Shown: positions 24,907-34,052 of the stretch, piece by piece
Layout of the letters: each line of letters opens with the position of its first letter
How positions within the stretch are numbered: the stretch's first letter is position 1
Source: Marinomonas posidonica_A
GTDB lineage: Bacteria; Pseudomonadota; Gammaproteobacteria; Pseudomonadales; Marinomonadaceae
Direction: 5' to 3'
DNA: 64,000 bases
Assembly (NCBI RefSeq): GCF_043643765.1
Contig: NZ_JBHZSP010000007.1
Coordinates: forward strand, 62,001 to 126,000
The notes under the pieces: model-generated
Told to the model about the DNA's origin: nothing
Databases searched by the model: none
Seen by the model: the letters and a program-made list of their open reading frames with translations, nothing else
Program-made: the position numbers and the translations under genes

Positions 24907-26184
24907 ATGAATATGGTTAATTTTCTGCGTTATGGCATGTCGGTATGTTTGTTGGCGAGTTTTACGCCCATTGCTTTTGCTGCTGACGCAAACCAAGAGT
25001 CTGTTTTACCCACAGCGGAAATCCAATCTTTCGTTGAAACCTTCGAAACCATTCGTGAAGGCTATGTTGAAGTCATGTCAGATGAGGAGATACTTCATAA
25101 GGCTTTAAAGGGGATGGCGGCAGGGCTTGACCCCCATTCTGAGTATTTTACCAAAACTGAGTTGGTTGAATTTAATGAGCTGACGTCAGGTAATTATGCG
25201 GGCATTGGTGTTGAAGTGGAGATGAAAGACAAACGTCTGACGGTTGTCACGCCAATTGATGGTTCCGCTGCCTCTGAGGCAGGGATTTTACCGGGCGATG
25301 TGATTGTGCGTATTAACAATACCTTGATTACGGATTTAGGGATGCAGGATATCATTACCTTGATGCGAGGAGAGGTGGGCACTGAGGTCAGTCTAGACAT
25401 TGAGCGTAATGGCGAGATTCAGCAGTTTGAATTGACGCGGCGTTTGGTTGAAGATGCCAGTGTGTCCTATAAATGGTTAGAAGGTGCCATTGCGTATTTT
25501 CGTATCAGTCAGTTTCAAAGTGATACCGATGATGAGTTTAGTGACGCCATCCAAGCATTAAAAGCAGAGAAAAGCGTTCGAGGAGTGGTATTGGATTTAC
25601 GAAATAACCCAGGCGGCGTATTGCAAAGTGCCGTTGGTGTGGTAGATGCCTTTATTAATTCCGGTATGATCGTTTATACCGATGGACGTCATGAGATGTC
25701 CAAAACTCAATTTGTCGCCAGCAGTCGCACGACCTTATTTGAGAAAGTGCCTTTGGTGGTATTGGTCAATGAGGGTTCAGCTTCAGCATCGGAGATTGTT
25801 GCAGGCGCCTTGCAAGATCATCAGCGAGCGGTGATTTTAGGCACGGAAACTTTTGGCAAAGGGTCTGTGCAAACGGTTGTGCCACTGTCCAATGGTGATG
25901 CTGTGAAATTAACCACAGCCTTGTATTATACGCCAAATGGTCGCTCTATTCAGGCGCAGGGGATCCAGCCTGATTTAGTGGTGCCGCAAGCCAGTTTAAG
26001 TTTTGATGAAGGCCAATTTTTTGTCAAAGAGGCTGAGTTAAAAGGCCACCTTGGTAATGGCACTGGGGGCGAGGAGCGAACCAGTGCGGATGTGGAAACG
26101 GGCATTGCTGAACTGGCCAAAACGGATTTTCAATTATTCCAAGCGGTGACCTTGTTAAAGACGCTTCCTAAACTCATTCAATAA
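24907..26184 (+). CDS. ctpA: Carboxy-terminal processing protease (S41 family)
   Basis: A 425-residue exported serine protease of the C-terminal processing type. AGGA directly abuts the ATG at 24907, so translation more likely begins at MVNFLRYG (24913). A signal peptide is followed by a PDZ domain near residues 90-165 (YAGIGVEVE, SAASEAGILPGDVIVRI). The S41 catalytic domain contains VLDLRNNPGG, Ser in EGSASASEIVAGA and Lys in TFGKGSVQT. It is 16 bp downstream of envC, and CtpA-type proteases are often encoded there in pseudomonads. Likely role: turnover of cell-wall hydrolase regulators. Confidence 0.93.
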   Translation: MNMVNFLRYGMSVCLLASFTPIAFAADANQESVLPTAEIQSFVETFETIREGYVEVMSDEEILHKALKGMAAGLDPHSEYFTKTELVEFNELTSGNYAGIGVEVEMKDKRLTVVTPIDGSAASEAGILPGDVIVRINNTLITDLGMQDIITLMRGEVGTEVSLDIERNGEIQQFELTRRLVEDASVSYKWLEGAIAYFRISQFQSDTDDEFSDAIQALKAEKSVRGVVLDLRNNPGGVLQSAVGVVDAFINSGMIVYTDGRHEMSKTQFVASSRTTLFEKVPLVVLVNEGSASASEIVAGALQDHQRAVILGTETFGKGSVQTVVPLSNGDAVKLTTALYYTPNGRSIQAQGIQPDLVVPQASLSFDEGQFFVKEAELKGHLGNGTGGEERTSADVETGIAELAKTDFQLFQAVTLLKTLPKLIQ

Positions 26185-26186
26185 TC

Positions 26187-27314
26187 ATGATGTACCCTGT
26201 GAAAATACGCCTAATGGACGCTAGGTTTAAACTGGCGTCTTTGTTTATATTTTTTATTTTTAGTAATGCGTTTTTCTTGCCCGCAGCTTGGGCCGTGGAT
26301 AACTATGTTACTTTGCAGCAGCCTCCTAAAACGGAAGAGGTTTTCGATTTTAGTGAGTATTTGGCGCTACCAGAGCAAAAAATGCCGAAACAGCCAGAGT
26401 GGCTTGGCCCAGTTTTACCTGTTTCGCCTGAGCCAAAAAGTCTTGAGCAGTCGTATCCTATTATTGATTCAGAGCACACTTGGCAACCTATCATAGCGCC
26501 AATTTTACTCTCACCTGAAACAGTACCCAATGTTTTATCGGCACCAACACTGACTCAGCCTGATAAAACGTCTTTCGATAAGGCTGACTTGATGGCCACA
26601 AAAAAATTTGTGGACGAGCATCCTAAACCTCCTAAGATTGCCATTCTAATCGATGATTTGGGGTACAACCGTCGTGGTATGGAATCGTCTTTAGCGTTAC
26701 CAACTGAGGTGGCCTTAGCTATTTTGCCTGAAACACCTTATGCCCACCAAACTGCAACACGGGCGCAAGCGCAATTACGTACAACGTTATTGCATGCACC
26801 GATGGAAAATCAAAGGGAGTTAAAGCTTGGGCCGGGGGGACTTTATGCCAAGATGTCTGAGCAAGAATTAAAAGCGGTGCTGATTAAAGATCTTGAAGGC
26901 CTTCCTGGGATTCAAGGGGCGAATAATCATATGGGCAGTTTGTTGACAACGAAGCCAGAATCCATGAAATGGGTGATGGAAGTATTAAAAGCGCGCTCCC
27001 TGTTTTTTATAGACAGTCTAACCAGTCCCGACAGTGTGGCGGAGAAAACGGCAAAAGAGTATGGCTTGAGAACCGTTCGTCGAGATGTTTTTTTGGATAA
27101 CATTCGTACGGAAAAAGCCATCGATAAGCAATTTTCTCGTTTGTTGAAACTGGCTCGTCGCCATGGACGTGCGTTGGCCATTGGCCATCCATACCCAGAA
27201 ACTATGTCTTATTTACAGCATAGGTTGGTCGATTTACAGCAAGATGGGGTGCGTTTGGTAGCACTTTCAGAATTGCTTGAACCATCAAAGACTTCTGAAA
27301 CAGCAAAAAAATAA
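26187..27314 (+). CDS. yibQ: Divergent polysaccharide deacetylase family protein (YibQ)
   Basis: A 375-residue exported protein with a hydrophobic N-terminal segment (about residues 16-36), a proline-rich linker, and a divergent polysaccharide deacetylase domain from about residue 150. Recognisable motifs are KIAILIDDLGYN, LALAILPETPYA, LHAPMENQ, NHMGSLLTT and the closing ALAIGHPYPETM. This matches E. coli YibQ, whose function is unsettled. It starts 2 bp after the ctpA stop, so it is the last gene of gpmI-envC-ctpA-yibQ. No clear ribosome binding site precedes the first ATG, and coupling to ctpA is likely. Confidence 0.88.
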   Translation: MMYPVKIRLMDARFKLASLFIFFIFSNAFFLPAAWAVDNYVTLQQPPKTEEVFDFSEYLALPEQKMPKQPEWLGPVLPVSPEPKSLEQSYPIIDSEHTWQPIIAPILLSPETVPNVLSAPTLTQPDKTSFDKADLMATKKFVDEHPKPPKIAILIDDLGYNRRGMESSLALPTEVALAILPETPYAHQTATRAQAQLRTTLLHAPMENQRELKLGPGGLYAKMSEQELKAVLIKDLEGLPGIQGANNHMGSLLTTKPESMKWVMEVLKARSLFFIDSLTSPDSVAEKTAKEYGLRTVRRDVFLDNIRTEKAIDKQFSRLLKLARRHGRALAIGHPYPETMSYLQHRLVDLQQDGVRLVALSELLEPSKTSETAKK

Positions 27315-27579
27315 GCTTATCAGATTTTTTTGATATAAAAATCGTACTTTTTTGCAATTTTTTTCGAGCGCTTTGTACTAAGTTATAAGTACTGTATAAG
27401 TGTTTTTTTTAATACAGTGTCTAATCGTCTTTCTTATTCGTCTTCATACCATGTCATGACACGGTGCGAAGGCTCTCTTTCGTCAGTCATAAATTCTATT
27501 TTTTCGCGCTTATTTAGTGGATTATTCTTACCTTGTATTTTTATGTGGTGAATTATTTTCTTTTTATTGGAAATAACAG

Positions 27580-27650
27580 TGCACCACTATTGACCAAACT
27601 TTAAACAAACATTAATGTGTAGCTTTATTCTAGTGCACATTTTTTGAATA
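27580..27650 (+). promoter_or_regulatory. Candidate NtrC sites upstream of livK
   Basis: At 27580-27596 the sequence read on the minus strand is TGGTC-N5-TGGTGCA, agreeing with the NtrC dyad (TGCAC-N5-TGGTGCA) at one full half-site and part of the other. At 27634-27650 one half-site, TGCAC, is intact. They lie about 115 and 60 bp upstream of the -24 element, a normal position for NtrC enhancers. The sites are imperfect, so the confidence is moderate. Confidence 0.45.
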
Positions 27651-27701
27651 ATTGCATGGCAGTTTCCTTTTTCAATACAAGATTTAGGGTTTGGTATTGA
27701 T

Positions 27702-27717
27702 TGGAACGCTTCTTGCT
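27702..27717 (+). promoter_or_regulatory. Sigma-54 promoter of livKHMGF
   Basis: TGGAACGCTTCTTGCT matches the -24/-12 consensus TGGCACG-N4-TTGCW at every conserved position except the fourth, with exact GG-to-GC spacing. It points at livK, 45 bp downstream. The ntrB-ntrC genes are encoded 6 kb away, which makes nitrogen control plausible. Confidence 0.78.
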
Positions 27718-27762
27718 TTTGGATAATAACGATAAAACACAAAACGAGTAGAGGCTTTTCTT

Positions 27763-28878
27763 ATGTCAAATGCGGTAATTAGAAAAACATTGGTATCTCT
27801 TGCTGTCGCAGGGTCAGTAACACTGGCGCATGCGGACGTGGTCATCGGCGTTGCAGGTCCTCATACAGGGGCTTATGCAGCATTTGGTGCTCAGCTATGG
27901 AATGGGGCTTCCGCAGCGGCTAAAGCGATTAACGACGCTGGCGGTATCGATGGTGAAATGATTAAACTGGTAAAAGCGGATGATGCTTGTGAACCCAAGC
28001 AAGCCGTCTCTGTTGCTAACCGCTTGGTGGATTCTGATGAAGCCGTCGCAGTGGTTGGTCACTTCTGTTCTTCTTCTTCAATCCCAGCTTCTAACATTTA
28101 TGAAGAAGCGGGTGTATTACAGGTAACGCCTGCCTCTACTAACCCTGGTTATACAGATCGAGGCTTGCCAAATGTGTTCCGTGTATGTGGTCGTGATGAT
28201 CAGCAAGGTGATGTTGCTGCTAGCTATATTGTGGACACACTAGGAGCAAAAAACGTCGCTGTTATTCATGACAAAGACACTTACGGTAAAGGTTTGGCGG
28301 ATGCCATGAAATCGACTTTGAATGCTTATGGCGTGAAAGAAGTGCTGTATGAAGGCCTGACTCGTGGTGAAAAAGACTTTAACGCCCTAGTGACGAAAAT
28401 CCGCTCCGTTGATGCTGATGTTGTTTACTTCGGTGGCCTGCACTCTGAAGCAGGTCCGTTTGTTCGCCAATTGCGTGAGCAAGGTTCAAAAGCGGTATTC
28501 ATCTCTGGTGATGGTATCGTATCGGACGAATTCGTGTCAGTTGCTGGCTCGCCTAAGTATGTCGATGGTGTCTTAATGACTTTTGGTGCTGATCCAACCT
28601 CTTATGCCGCTGGTAAAGACGTTGTTAATCAATTCCGTGCGGACGGTATTGAGCCAGAAGGTTACGTGATGTATTCCTATGCTGCGATGCAAGTGGTTGC
28701 GGAAGCGCTTAAACAAGCGGATCTGGACCCTGTTAAAGCGGCTGACTGGCTACATGGTCATAAAGTGGAAACAGTTATGGGAACCAAATCTTTTGATGAA
28801 AAAGGTGACTTGCTGGTGTCTGACTACGTGATGTATGAGTGGGATGACAAAGGCAAATACAGCATGCTAGACATGTAA
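27763..28878 (+). CDS. livK: Branched-chain amino acid ABC transporter substrate-binding protein
   Basis: A 371-residue periplasmic receptor. The signal peptide ends near LAHA/DVV. The mature protein aligns with LivJ/LivK: IGVAGPHTGAYAAFG at the N-terminus, then DDACEPKQAVSVANRL and GHFCSSSSIPASNIYEEAG. The two Cys flanking this region are the conserved LivJ/K disulfide pair. It is first in the livKHMGF operon behind a sigma-54 promoter. Leucine, isoleucine and valine are the expected ligands; nitrogen control leaves room for another amino acid or amide. Confidence 0.93.
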   Translation: MSNAVIRKTLVSLAVAGSVTLAHADVVIGVAGPHTGAYAAFGAQLWNGASAAAKAINDAGGIDGEMIKLVKADDACEPKQAVSVANRLVDSDEAVAVVGHFCSSSSIPASNIYEEAGVLQVTPASTNPGYTDRGLPNVFRVCGRDDQQGDVAASYIVDTLGAKNVAVIHDKDTYGKGLADAMKSTLNAYGVKEVLYEGLTRGEKDFNALVTKIRSVDADVVYFGGLHSEAGPFVRQLREQGSKAVFISGDGIVSDEFVSVAGSPKYVDGVLMTFGADPTSYAAGKDVVNQFRADGIEPEGYVMYSYAAMQVVAEALKQADLDPVKAADWLHGHKVETVMGTKSFDEKGDLLVSDYVMYEWDDKGKYSMLDM

Positions 28879-28959
28879 TTTACTGCTCTCTAAAATCATG
28901 GGCTGGCTAAACATCGCTGGCCCATGTGCCTTTCTGTTTATGTTCCCAAGAGGTTTTTG

Positions 28960-29871
28960 ATGGATATCATTCTCCAGCAACTGGTTAACGGGCTTTCCCT
29001 TGGCTCCGTGTATGGGCTTATTGCGATTGGGTACACCATGGTTTATGGGATCATTGGTATGATCAACTTCGCCCACGGCGATGTGTACATGGTGTCCGCG
29101 TACGTCACGGCAATTGCGATTGCATTGCTTTCTTTCTTTGGTATTGAGTCTTTTCCTGTTGTTATCCTAGGTACACTCATTTTTACGATTTTTGTGACTG
29201 GCGTTTATGGCTGGGTGATCGAGCGTGTGGCTTATCGTCCTTTGCGCGGCTCTAGTCGTCTTTCTATCTTGATTTCAGCCATCGGTATGTCGCTGATTTT
29301 GCAGAACTATGTACAAATCAGCCAAGGTGCAAAGCAGCAAGGGGTGCCAACGTTATTGTCTGGTGCAATTCGTTTTGACGTGGGTGATGGCTTTGTACAG
29401 CTGACTTATATGAAGCTGTTTATTTTGTGTGCTTCCTTTGTTGGTATGGGCGTACTGACCTATATCATCCAGAAAACCAAATTAGGTCGTATGTGTCGTG
29501 CTACTCAACAAGACCCTAAAATGGCGTCTATCTTGGGCATCGATACCGATAAGATCATTTCAACCGTATTTGTTATTGGTGCCACTATGGCAGCTTTAGC
29601 TGGTGTTCTTGTAACCCTTGATTATGGCGGTTTTGATTTCTATGTCGGTTTTATTATTGGTATTAAAGCCTTTACCGCTGCGGTATTAGGCGGCATTGGT
29701 TCGTTGCCTGGCGCTATGTTAGGCGGCATCATTCTCGGCCTGTCTGAAGCCTTGTTTGCTGGCTTGATTAGCTCAGATTATAAAGACGTTTTCTCTTTCT
29801 CTTTGCTAGTCATTATCTTGATCTTCCGACCAAGTGGCCTGTTGGGTAAACCTGAAGTGGAGAAGGTGTAA
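28960..29871 (+). CDS. livH: Branched-chain amino acid ABC transporter permease LivH
   Basis: Inner-membrane permease of 303 residues from MDIILQQLVNGLS at 28960. GAGG sits 6-7 nt upstream, and the longer frame from 28924 has no site. Typical LivH motifs are LSLGSVYGLIAIGYTMVYG, MINFAHGDVYM and FTAAVLGGIGSLPGAMLGG. About eight hydrophobic helices are seen. Its stop overlaps the livM start (TAATG). It forms a heterodimer with LivM. Confidence 0.94.
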   Translation: MDIILQQLVNGLSLGSVYGLIAIGYTMVYGIIGMINFAHGDVYMVSAYVTAIAIALLSFFGIESFPVVILGTLIFTIFVTGVYGWVIERVAYRPLRGSSRLSILISAIGMSLILQNYVQISQGAKQQGVPTLLSGAIRFDVGDGFVQLTYMKLFILCASFVGMGVLTYIIQKTKLGRMCRATQQDPKMASILGIDTDKIISTVFVIGATMAALAGVLVTLDYGGFDFYVGFIIGIKAFTAAVLGGIGSLPGAMLGGIILGLSEALFAGLISSDYKDVFSFSLLVIILIFRPSGLLGKPEVEKV

Positions 29872-31151
29872 TGAGCCAAGCCGTGGTAAGTATTAATTAC
29901 AAAAAAAGTGTAATAGATGCCGTTATTGCAGGGTTATTGGCGCTCATCGTCTTTGGTCCCATTGTCGGCATTGTGCTTGATGGTTATGCCTTTAATGCAG
30001 AGCCAGAACGTCTGATGTGGATTGTTTTGACAGTGATGGCTGGTCGTTTGGCCGCTTCTGTCTTTTTCCAAACATCTAAAGGTGCTGCATTCCTATATAA
30101 ACACAGTTCAAAAGAGGAAGGTGTGCATGTATTGCCACCAGGTCATAAATCCAAATTACGTTGGATTATTCCTCTGACCATTGTCATTGCTTTACTCGTG
30201 CCCTTTATTGCTTCGAAGTATATTTTGACTGTGGTGATTTTAGGACTGATTTATGTCTTATTGGGTCTTGGCTTGAACATAGTGGTTGGTCTTGCTGGGC
30301 TATTGGATTTGGGTTTTGTGGGGTTTTATGCCATTGGTGCCTATGGGTTGGCATTGGGCTATGAACATCTAGGATTAGGCTTTTGGTCTATGCTGCCTAT
30401 TGCCGCCATTATTGCCGCCATATTTGGGGCTATTCTTGGTTTTCCTGTGTTGCGTATGCACGGTGACTACTTGGCAATTGTTACTCTGGGCTTTGGTGAA
30501 ATCATTCGTTTGGTGTTAACCAACTGGACGGAACTGACGCAAGGCCCTAATGGTATGAACGCGCCTTTGCCAACCTTCTTTGGAATGGAGTTTAAGCGTC
30601 GTGCTAGTGAAGGTCATGTGCCTTTCCATGAATTTTTTGGTATCCCTTACAGCTCCGCTTATAAATATATCTTTATTTATTTGGTGTTGTTGTTGGTGGT
30701 GTTAGGGGTTCTGTACGTGAAAAAACGCCTCACCAAAATGCCCATTGGTCGTGCTTGGGAAGCCTTGCGTGAAGATGAAATTGCCTGTCGTTCATTGGGT
30801 TTAAATCACGTGTTGGTGAAGCTGTCAGCGTTTATGATCGGTGCATCCACTGGTGGTCTGGCTGGGGTATTCTTTGCTACCTACCAAGGTTTTGTTAACC
30901 CTTCATCCTTTACTTTCTTTGAGTCGGCATTGATTCTCGCCATTGTCGTATTAGGTGGAATGGGCTCGACCTTGGGTGTGGTCATTGCCGCTTTTGTTCT
31001 GACCGTTGCACCTGAATTATTAAGGGAATTTGCTGACTATCGTGTGCTTGCTTTCGGTATGTTGATGGTGTTAATGATGATTTGGAAACCTCGTGGTCTA
31101 GTGCGTATGACTCGTACTGGTGTAGAGCAGCGTGAGGGGAATGTAAAATGA
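29871..31151 (+). CDS. livM: Branched-chain amino acid ABC transporter permease LivM
   Basis: A 426-residue inner-membrane permease. The first roughly 100 residues contain two extra helices, as in E. coli LivM. The core follows with GLGLNIVVGLAGLLDLGFVGFYAIGAY, VLRMHGDYLAIVTLGFGEI, LTQGPNGM, and ALREDEIACRSLGLN, which is the loop contacting the ATPase. It overlaps livH by one base and livG by 4 bp, so the cassette is tightly coupled. Confidence 0.94.
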   Translation: MSQAVVSINYKKSVIDAVIAGLLALIVFGPIVGIVLDGYAFNAEPERLMWIVLTVMAGRLAASVFFQTSKGAAFLYKHSSKEEGVHVLPPGHKSKLRWIIPLTIVIALLVPFIASKYILTVVILGLIYVLLGLGLNIVVGLAGLLDLGFVGFYAIGAYGLALGYEHLGLGFWSMLPIAAIIAAIFGAILGFPVLRMHGDYLAIVTLGFGEIIRLVLTNWTELTQGPNGMNAPLPTFFGMEFKRRASEGHVPFHEFFGIPYSSAYKYIFIYLVLLLVVLGVLYVKKRLTKMPIGRAWEALREDEIACRSLGLNHVLVKLSAFMIGASTGGLAGVFFATYQGFVNPSSFTFFESALILAIVVLGGMGSTLGVVIAAFVLTVAPELLREFADYRVLAFGMLMVLMMIWKPRGLVRMTRTGVEQREGNVK

Positions 31152-32029
31152 GCCAAGACAGTATCTTAAAAGTAGACAATTTGGTCATGCATTTTGGCGG
31201 CATTAAAGCGTTAAATGACGTGAATTTTGAAATCAAGCGTGGTTCTGTTTCAGCATTAATTGGTCCAAACGGTGCGGGTAAAACCACGGTCTTTAACTGT
31301 CTGACTGGTTTCTATAAAGCCACTGGCGGCAACATTATGTTGGATGCTTGTGGTAAAACCACCAGTGTGATTCAAGTCTTGGGCGAACCTTTCCAAGCGA
31401 GTGACTTTATTAATCCGATCGCTTTCGCCAAACGCCTTAAATACAAAATGTTTGGTGGTTCACACTTGGTTAATCGCGCTGGTTTGTCGCGTACTTTCCA
31501 AAACATTCGTTTGTTTAAAGAAATGTCGGTGGTTGAAAACCTGTTGGTGGCGCAACACATGCGTGCAAATCGCAGCTTGGTCGCCGGTATTTTGAATACC
31601 AAGGCGTTCAAAAAATCAGAAGAAGAGGCACTTGAGCGCGCTTTTTATTGGCTTGGCGTAGTGGATTTGAAAGAGTTTGCTAATCGCTTGGCTGGAGAGC
31701 TTTCCTATGGGCAGCAACGTCGTTTGGAGATTGCGCGTGCCATGTGTACCAATCCAGAAATCGTTTGTCTGGATGAGCCTGCAGCGGGCCTTAACCCTTC
31801 TGAGACAGAAGCCTTAACTAAGATGATTCGTGTTTTGCGTGACCAACACAATACGACGGTATTGTTGATTGAGCATGACATGGGCATGGTCATGAATATT
31901 TCAGATTACATTGTGGTACTGGATCATGGCGAAGTCATTGCAAAAGGTGGTCCTGAGGATATTAAGTCGAATCCAAAAGTCATCGCGGCTTACTTGGGAG
32001 CAGAAGAAGGTGAAGAGGTGACGTTATGA
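31148..32029 (+). CDS. livG: Branched-chain amino acid ABC transporter ATPase LivG
   Basis: A 293-residue ABC ATPase. Walker A is GPNGAGKTT, the signature is LSYGQQRRLEIARAM, and Walker B is IVCLDEPAAGL. The C-terminal NPKVIAAYLGAEE is typical of LivG. It is about 38 residues longer than E. coli LivG (255). The excess lies between Walker A and the Q-loop, in the segment from about residue 70 to 105 (VIQVLGEPFQASDF...KYKMFGG). It overlaps livM and livF by 4 bp each. Confidence 0.94.
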   Translation: MSQDSILKVDNLVMHFGGIKALNDVNFEIKRGSVSALIGPNGAGKTTVFNCLTGFYKATGGNIMLDACGKTTSVIQVLGEPFQASDFINPIAFAKRLKYKMFGGSHLVNRAGLSRTFQNIRLFKEMSVVENLLVAQHMRANRSLVAGILNTKAFKKSEEEALERAFYWLGVVDLKEFANRLAGELSYGQQRRLEIARAMCTNPEIVCLDEPAAGLNPSETEALTKMIRVLRDQHNTTVLLIEHDMGMVMNISDYIVVLDHGEVIAKGGPEDIKSNPKVIAAYLGAEEGEEVTL

Positions 32030-32739
32030 GCAGCTTGATGGAATTTAAAGAGGTTGATGTTCATTACGGTCCAATTCAAGCTCTGAAGAAAGTTTCTTTG
32101 TCAGTAAACGAAGGGGAAATCGTTACGCTAATTGGGGCGAACGGGGCGGGTAAATCGACTTTGCTGATGTCGATATTTGGTCAGCCAAGGATTTCCTCTG
32201 GTGAGATTATTTATCGCGGCGAAGACATCTCCAAAAAGTCATCACACTATGTGGCTTCGCATGGTTTGGCACAATCGCCAGAAGGTCGACGTATCTTCCC
32301 AGGGATGAGTGTGGAAGAAAATCTGCTGATGGGGACCATCCCAATTGGTATGGACCATGCGGAAGAAGACATGCGGAAGATGTTTGACTTATTTCCACGT
32401 CTAGAAGAGCGTCGTAATCAACGTGCCTCTACTATGTCTGGTGGTGAGCAACAAATGCTAGCGATTGCTCGAGCCTTGATGAGCCGCCCGAAGCTGCTGC
32501 TATTGGATGAGCCTAGTCTGGGGTTGGCCCCCATTATTGTGAAGCAGATCTTCGAGATTCTGAAAGACGTTGCTAGTACGGGGATGACCATTTTCCTAGT
32601 GGAGCAGAATGCTAACCATGCTCTGAAGCTAGCTGATCGTGGTTATGTCATGGTGAATGGTGAGATTCGTATGTCCGGGACCGGTGATGAGCTGTTAGTG
32701 AACCCTGAAGTAAGAGAAGCTTATTTAGGCGGTCACTGA
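32026..32739 (+). CDS. livF: Branched-chain amino acid ABC transporter ATPase LivF
   Basis: A 237-residue ABC ATPase, the same length as E. coli LivF. Walker A is GANGAGKST, the signature is MSGGEQQMLAIARAL, and Walker B is LLLLDEPSLGLAP. The end NPEVREAYLGGH is diagnostic of LivF. It is the last gene of the operon and is followed by a strong terminator. Confidence 0.95.
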   Translation: MSSLMEFKEVDVHYGPIQALKKVSLSVNEGEIVTLIGANGAGKSTLLMSIFGQPRISSGEIIYRGEDISKKSSHYVASHGLAQSPEGRRIFPGMSVEENLLMGTIPIGMDHAEEDMRKMFDLFPRLEERRNQRASTMSGGEQQMLAIARALMSRPKLLLLDEPSLGLAPIIVKQIFEILKDVASTGMTIFLVEQNANHALKLADRGYVMVNGEIRMSGTGDELLVNPEVREAYLGGH

Positions 32740-32756
32740 GTCAAATAAGTGTCAAT

Positions 32757-32797
32757 AAAAACGACGTCTTGTTATGCACAAGGCGTCGTTTTTTTAT
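32757..32797 (+). terminator. Terminator of the liv operon
   Basis: ACGACGTCTT pairs with AAGGCGTCGT (one G-U pair) around a 9-nt loop, followed by TTTTTTT. It lies 20 bp after the livF stop. Confidence 0.88.
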
Positions 32798-32847
32798 GGG
32801 TGTGAATAACTGTTTGGGTTTTCAACAGCATTATTAAACATGGATGC

Positions 32848-33405
32848 TCAGGCTCTAAACAACTGTCCTGTCATTATGTCTTTCACTTGAGAGGGTTGAT
32901 TGGCTTGTCCGAGCGGTGCTTGGTAAATGGCATCGATCTTGTCGCCAAAGTAATGATTAACCTCTGCTGTTGTCATGGCTGGTTCAAGCCCTGCTGGGTT
33001 GGCGGAGGTGGATACCAGGACACCACCAAATGCGCGGCAAAGCCTTTGTACTGGCTGGTGTTGTGTCAGTCTGATGGCAACACTCTGGTGCTCACCACGT
33101 ACCCAACTTGGAGTGATTTGAATGTCTGGAACAACCCATGATGTTGGGCGATCGGTGGTGCTTATTAAGCGTTGTGCTGCCTCTTCCGTCAAGGTCTTCA
33201 TCCATGGTTGTAGCTGAGAAGGTTCGCCAGCAATGAGGATTAAACCCTTGGCTTCTGGTCGAGATTTTAACGTTAAGATTCGCTGCACTGCCGCTTGATT
33301 AAATGGATCGCATCCTAGCCCCCAAACGGCTTCTGTAGGATAGGCAATCACACCACCTTGTTGGAGGAGGTTGGCAAGTTCAGTCGTGGAGGTTAGGAGT
33401 TTCAT
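32848..33405 (-). CDS. tsaC: L-threonylcarbamoyladenylate synthase (TsaC/YrdC type)
   Basis: A 185-residue single-domain YrdC protein. It makes threonylcarbamoyl-AMP from threonine, bicarbonate and ATP for the t6A modification of tRNA. Motifs include GGVIAYPTEAVWGLGCDPFN near the N-terminus, LKSRPEAKGLILI, and VAIRLTQH with SANPAG. The length and lack of a C-terminal Sua5 domain indicate the bacterial short TsaC form. It is monocistronic and converges with the liv operon. Confidence 0.92.
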   Translation of the reverse strand: MKLLTSTTELANLLQQGGVIAYPTEAVWGLGCDPFNQAAVQRILTLKSRPEAKGLILIAGEPSQLQPWMKTLTEEAAQRLISTTDRPTSWVVPDIQITPSWVRGEHQSVAIRLTQHQPVQRLCRAFGGVLVSTSANPAGLEPAMTTAEVNHYFGDKIDAIYQAPLGQANQPSQVKDIMTGQLFRA

Positions 33406-33526
33406 GATAGACCAGTAAAAAACGTTGGAGAAAGGAAATGAATTGTAGCGATAATGATTGATATGAGCCAGTATTGGCTGGACTTAAAGCCTCAGCCAAT
33501 GGGTAGTTTAAGAGGAAAACTGAGTG

Positions 33527-33907
33527 TTACGACATGGCATCAATTTTTTCTTTGATTTCGTTAATTTTGCTATTAACGACTTTTTCAAGGTGTTCTAGTT
33601 CTTTGATTAGATCTTCTTTAGACGCTTTGCTTTCATGTTGTTTGCCAACGATTTGTTCCAGCTCTTCCATGGCTCTTAGCACAACTAGGGAGGGCTCTTG
33701 TACTTGACGGTAAGTTTGTTGGCCGCCATCTGCTAATACTGTTTTGGTTGAGCGTCCAAACTTGAATTTTTTACTCTTAGGTAACAAAGAGCCTTTTTCG
33801 CGGCGGTAGTAGATTTTTAAAACGTCATGGCCAGCTTCATAGCGTAGAGTGAATTTTTCAATGTCTTGAAGGCTGGTGATGCCCATTGACTGAAGTGTTG
33901 GATACAT
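33527..33907 (-). CDS. DUF3461 family protein
   Basis: A 126-residue soluble protein. The opening YPTLQSMGITSLQDIEKFTLR and the strand EAGHDVLKIYYRREKGS match DUF3461, a gammaproteobacterial family of unknown role. The basic middle KSKKFKFGRSTK and the C-terminal coiled coil (about residues 85-125) suggest an oligomeric or nucleic-acid-associated protein, which is inference. It is monocistronic with its own upstream region. Confidence 0.82.
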   Translation of the reverse strand: MYPTLQSMGITSLQDIEKFTLRYEAGHDVLKIYYRREKGSLLPKSKKFKFGRSTKTVLADGGQQTYRQVQEPSLVVLRAMEELEQIVGKQHESKASKEDLIKELEHLEKVVNSKINEIKEKIDAMS

Positions 33908-33997
33908 ATGAGTTTTCCCTATTTTTAGTGTACAAAGCGTATCCTTAATTAGTATGGGATTGTGGCCGGAAAAGCAAGTTTAAATTGGCTTGAAGAT

Positions 33998-34037
33998 AAC
34001 AAGAAGCCAGTCACCTTGATGTGACTAGCTTCTTGTT
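33998..34037 (-). terminator. Hairpin downstream of ntrC
   Basis: AACAAGAAGC and GCTTCTTGTT, extended by AGTCAC/GTGACT with one bulge on each side, form a long stem just after the ntrC stop. The trailing T-tract is interrupted, so termination may be partial. Confidence 0.65.
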
Positions 34038-34052
34038 TGAAGGAGGAAAGAA

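Larger units (their letters stand above)
27315..27762 (+). promoter_or_regulatory. 448-bp regulatory region of the liv operon
   Basis: There is no convincing gene here. The left part is AT-rich with several T-runs and may end the yibQ transcript, although I see no strong stem. The right part holds NtrC-like half-sites (27580-27596, 27634-27650) and a -24/-12 promoter (27702-27717), described separately. The livK ATG follows 45 bp after the -12 element. Confidence 0.6.
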
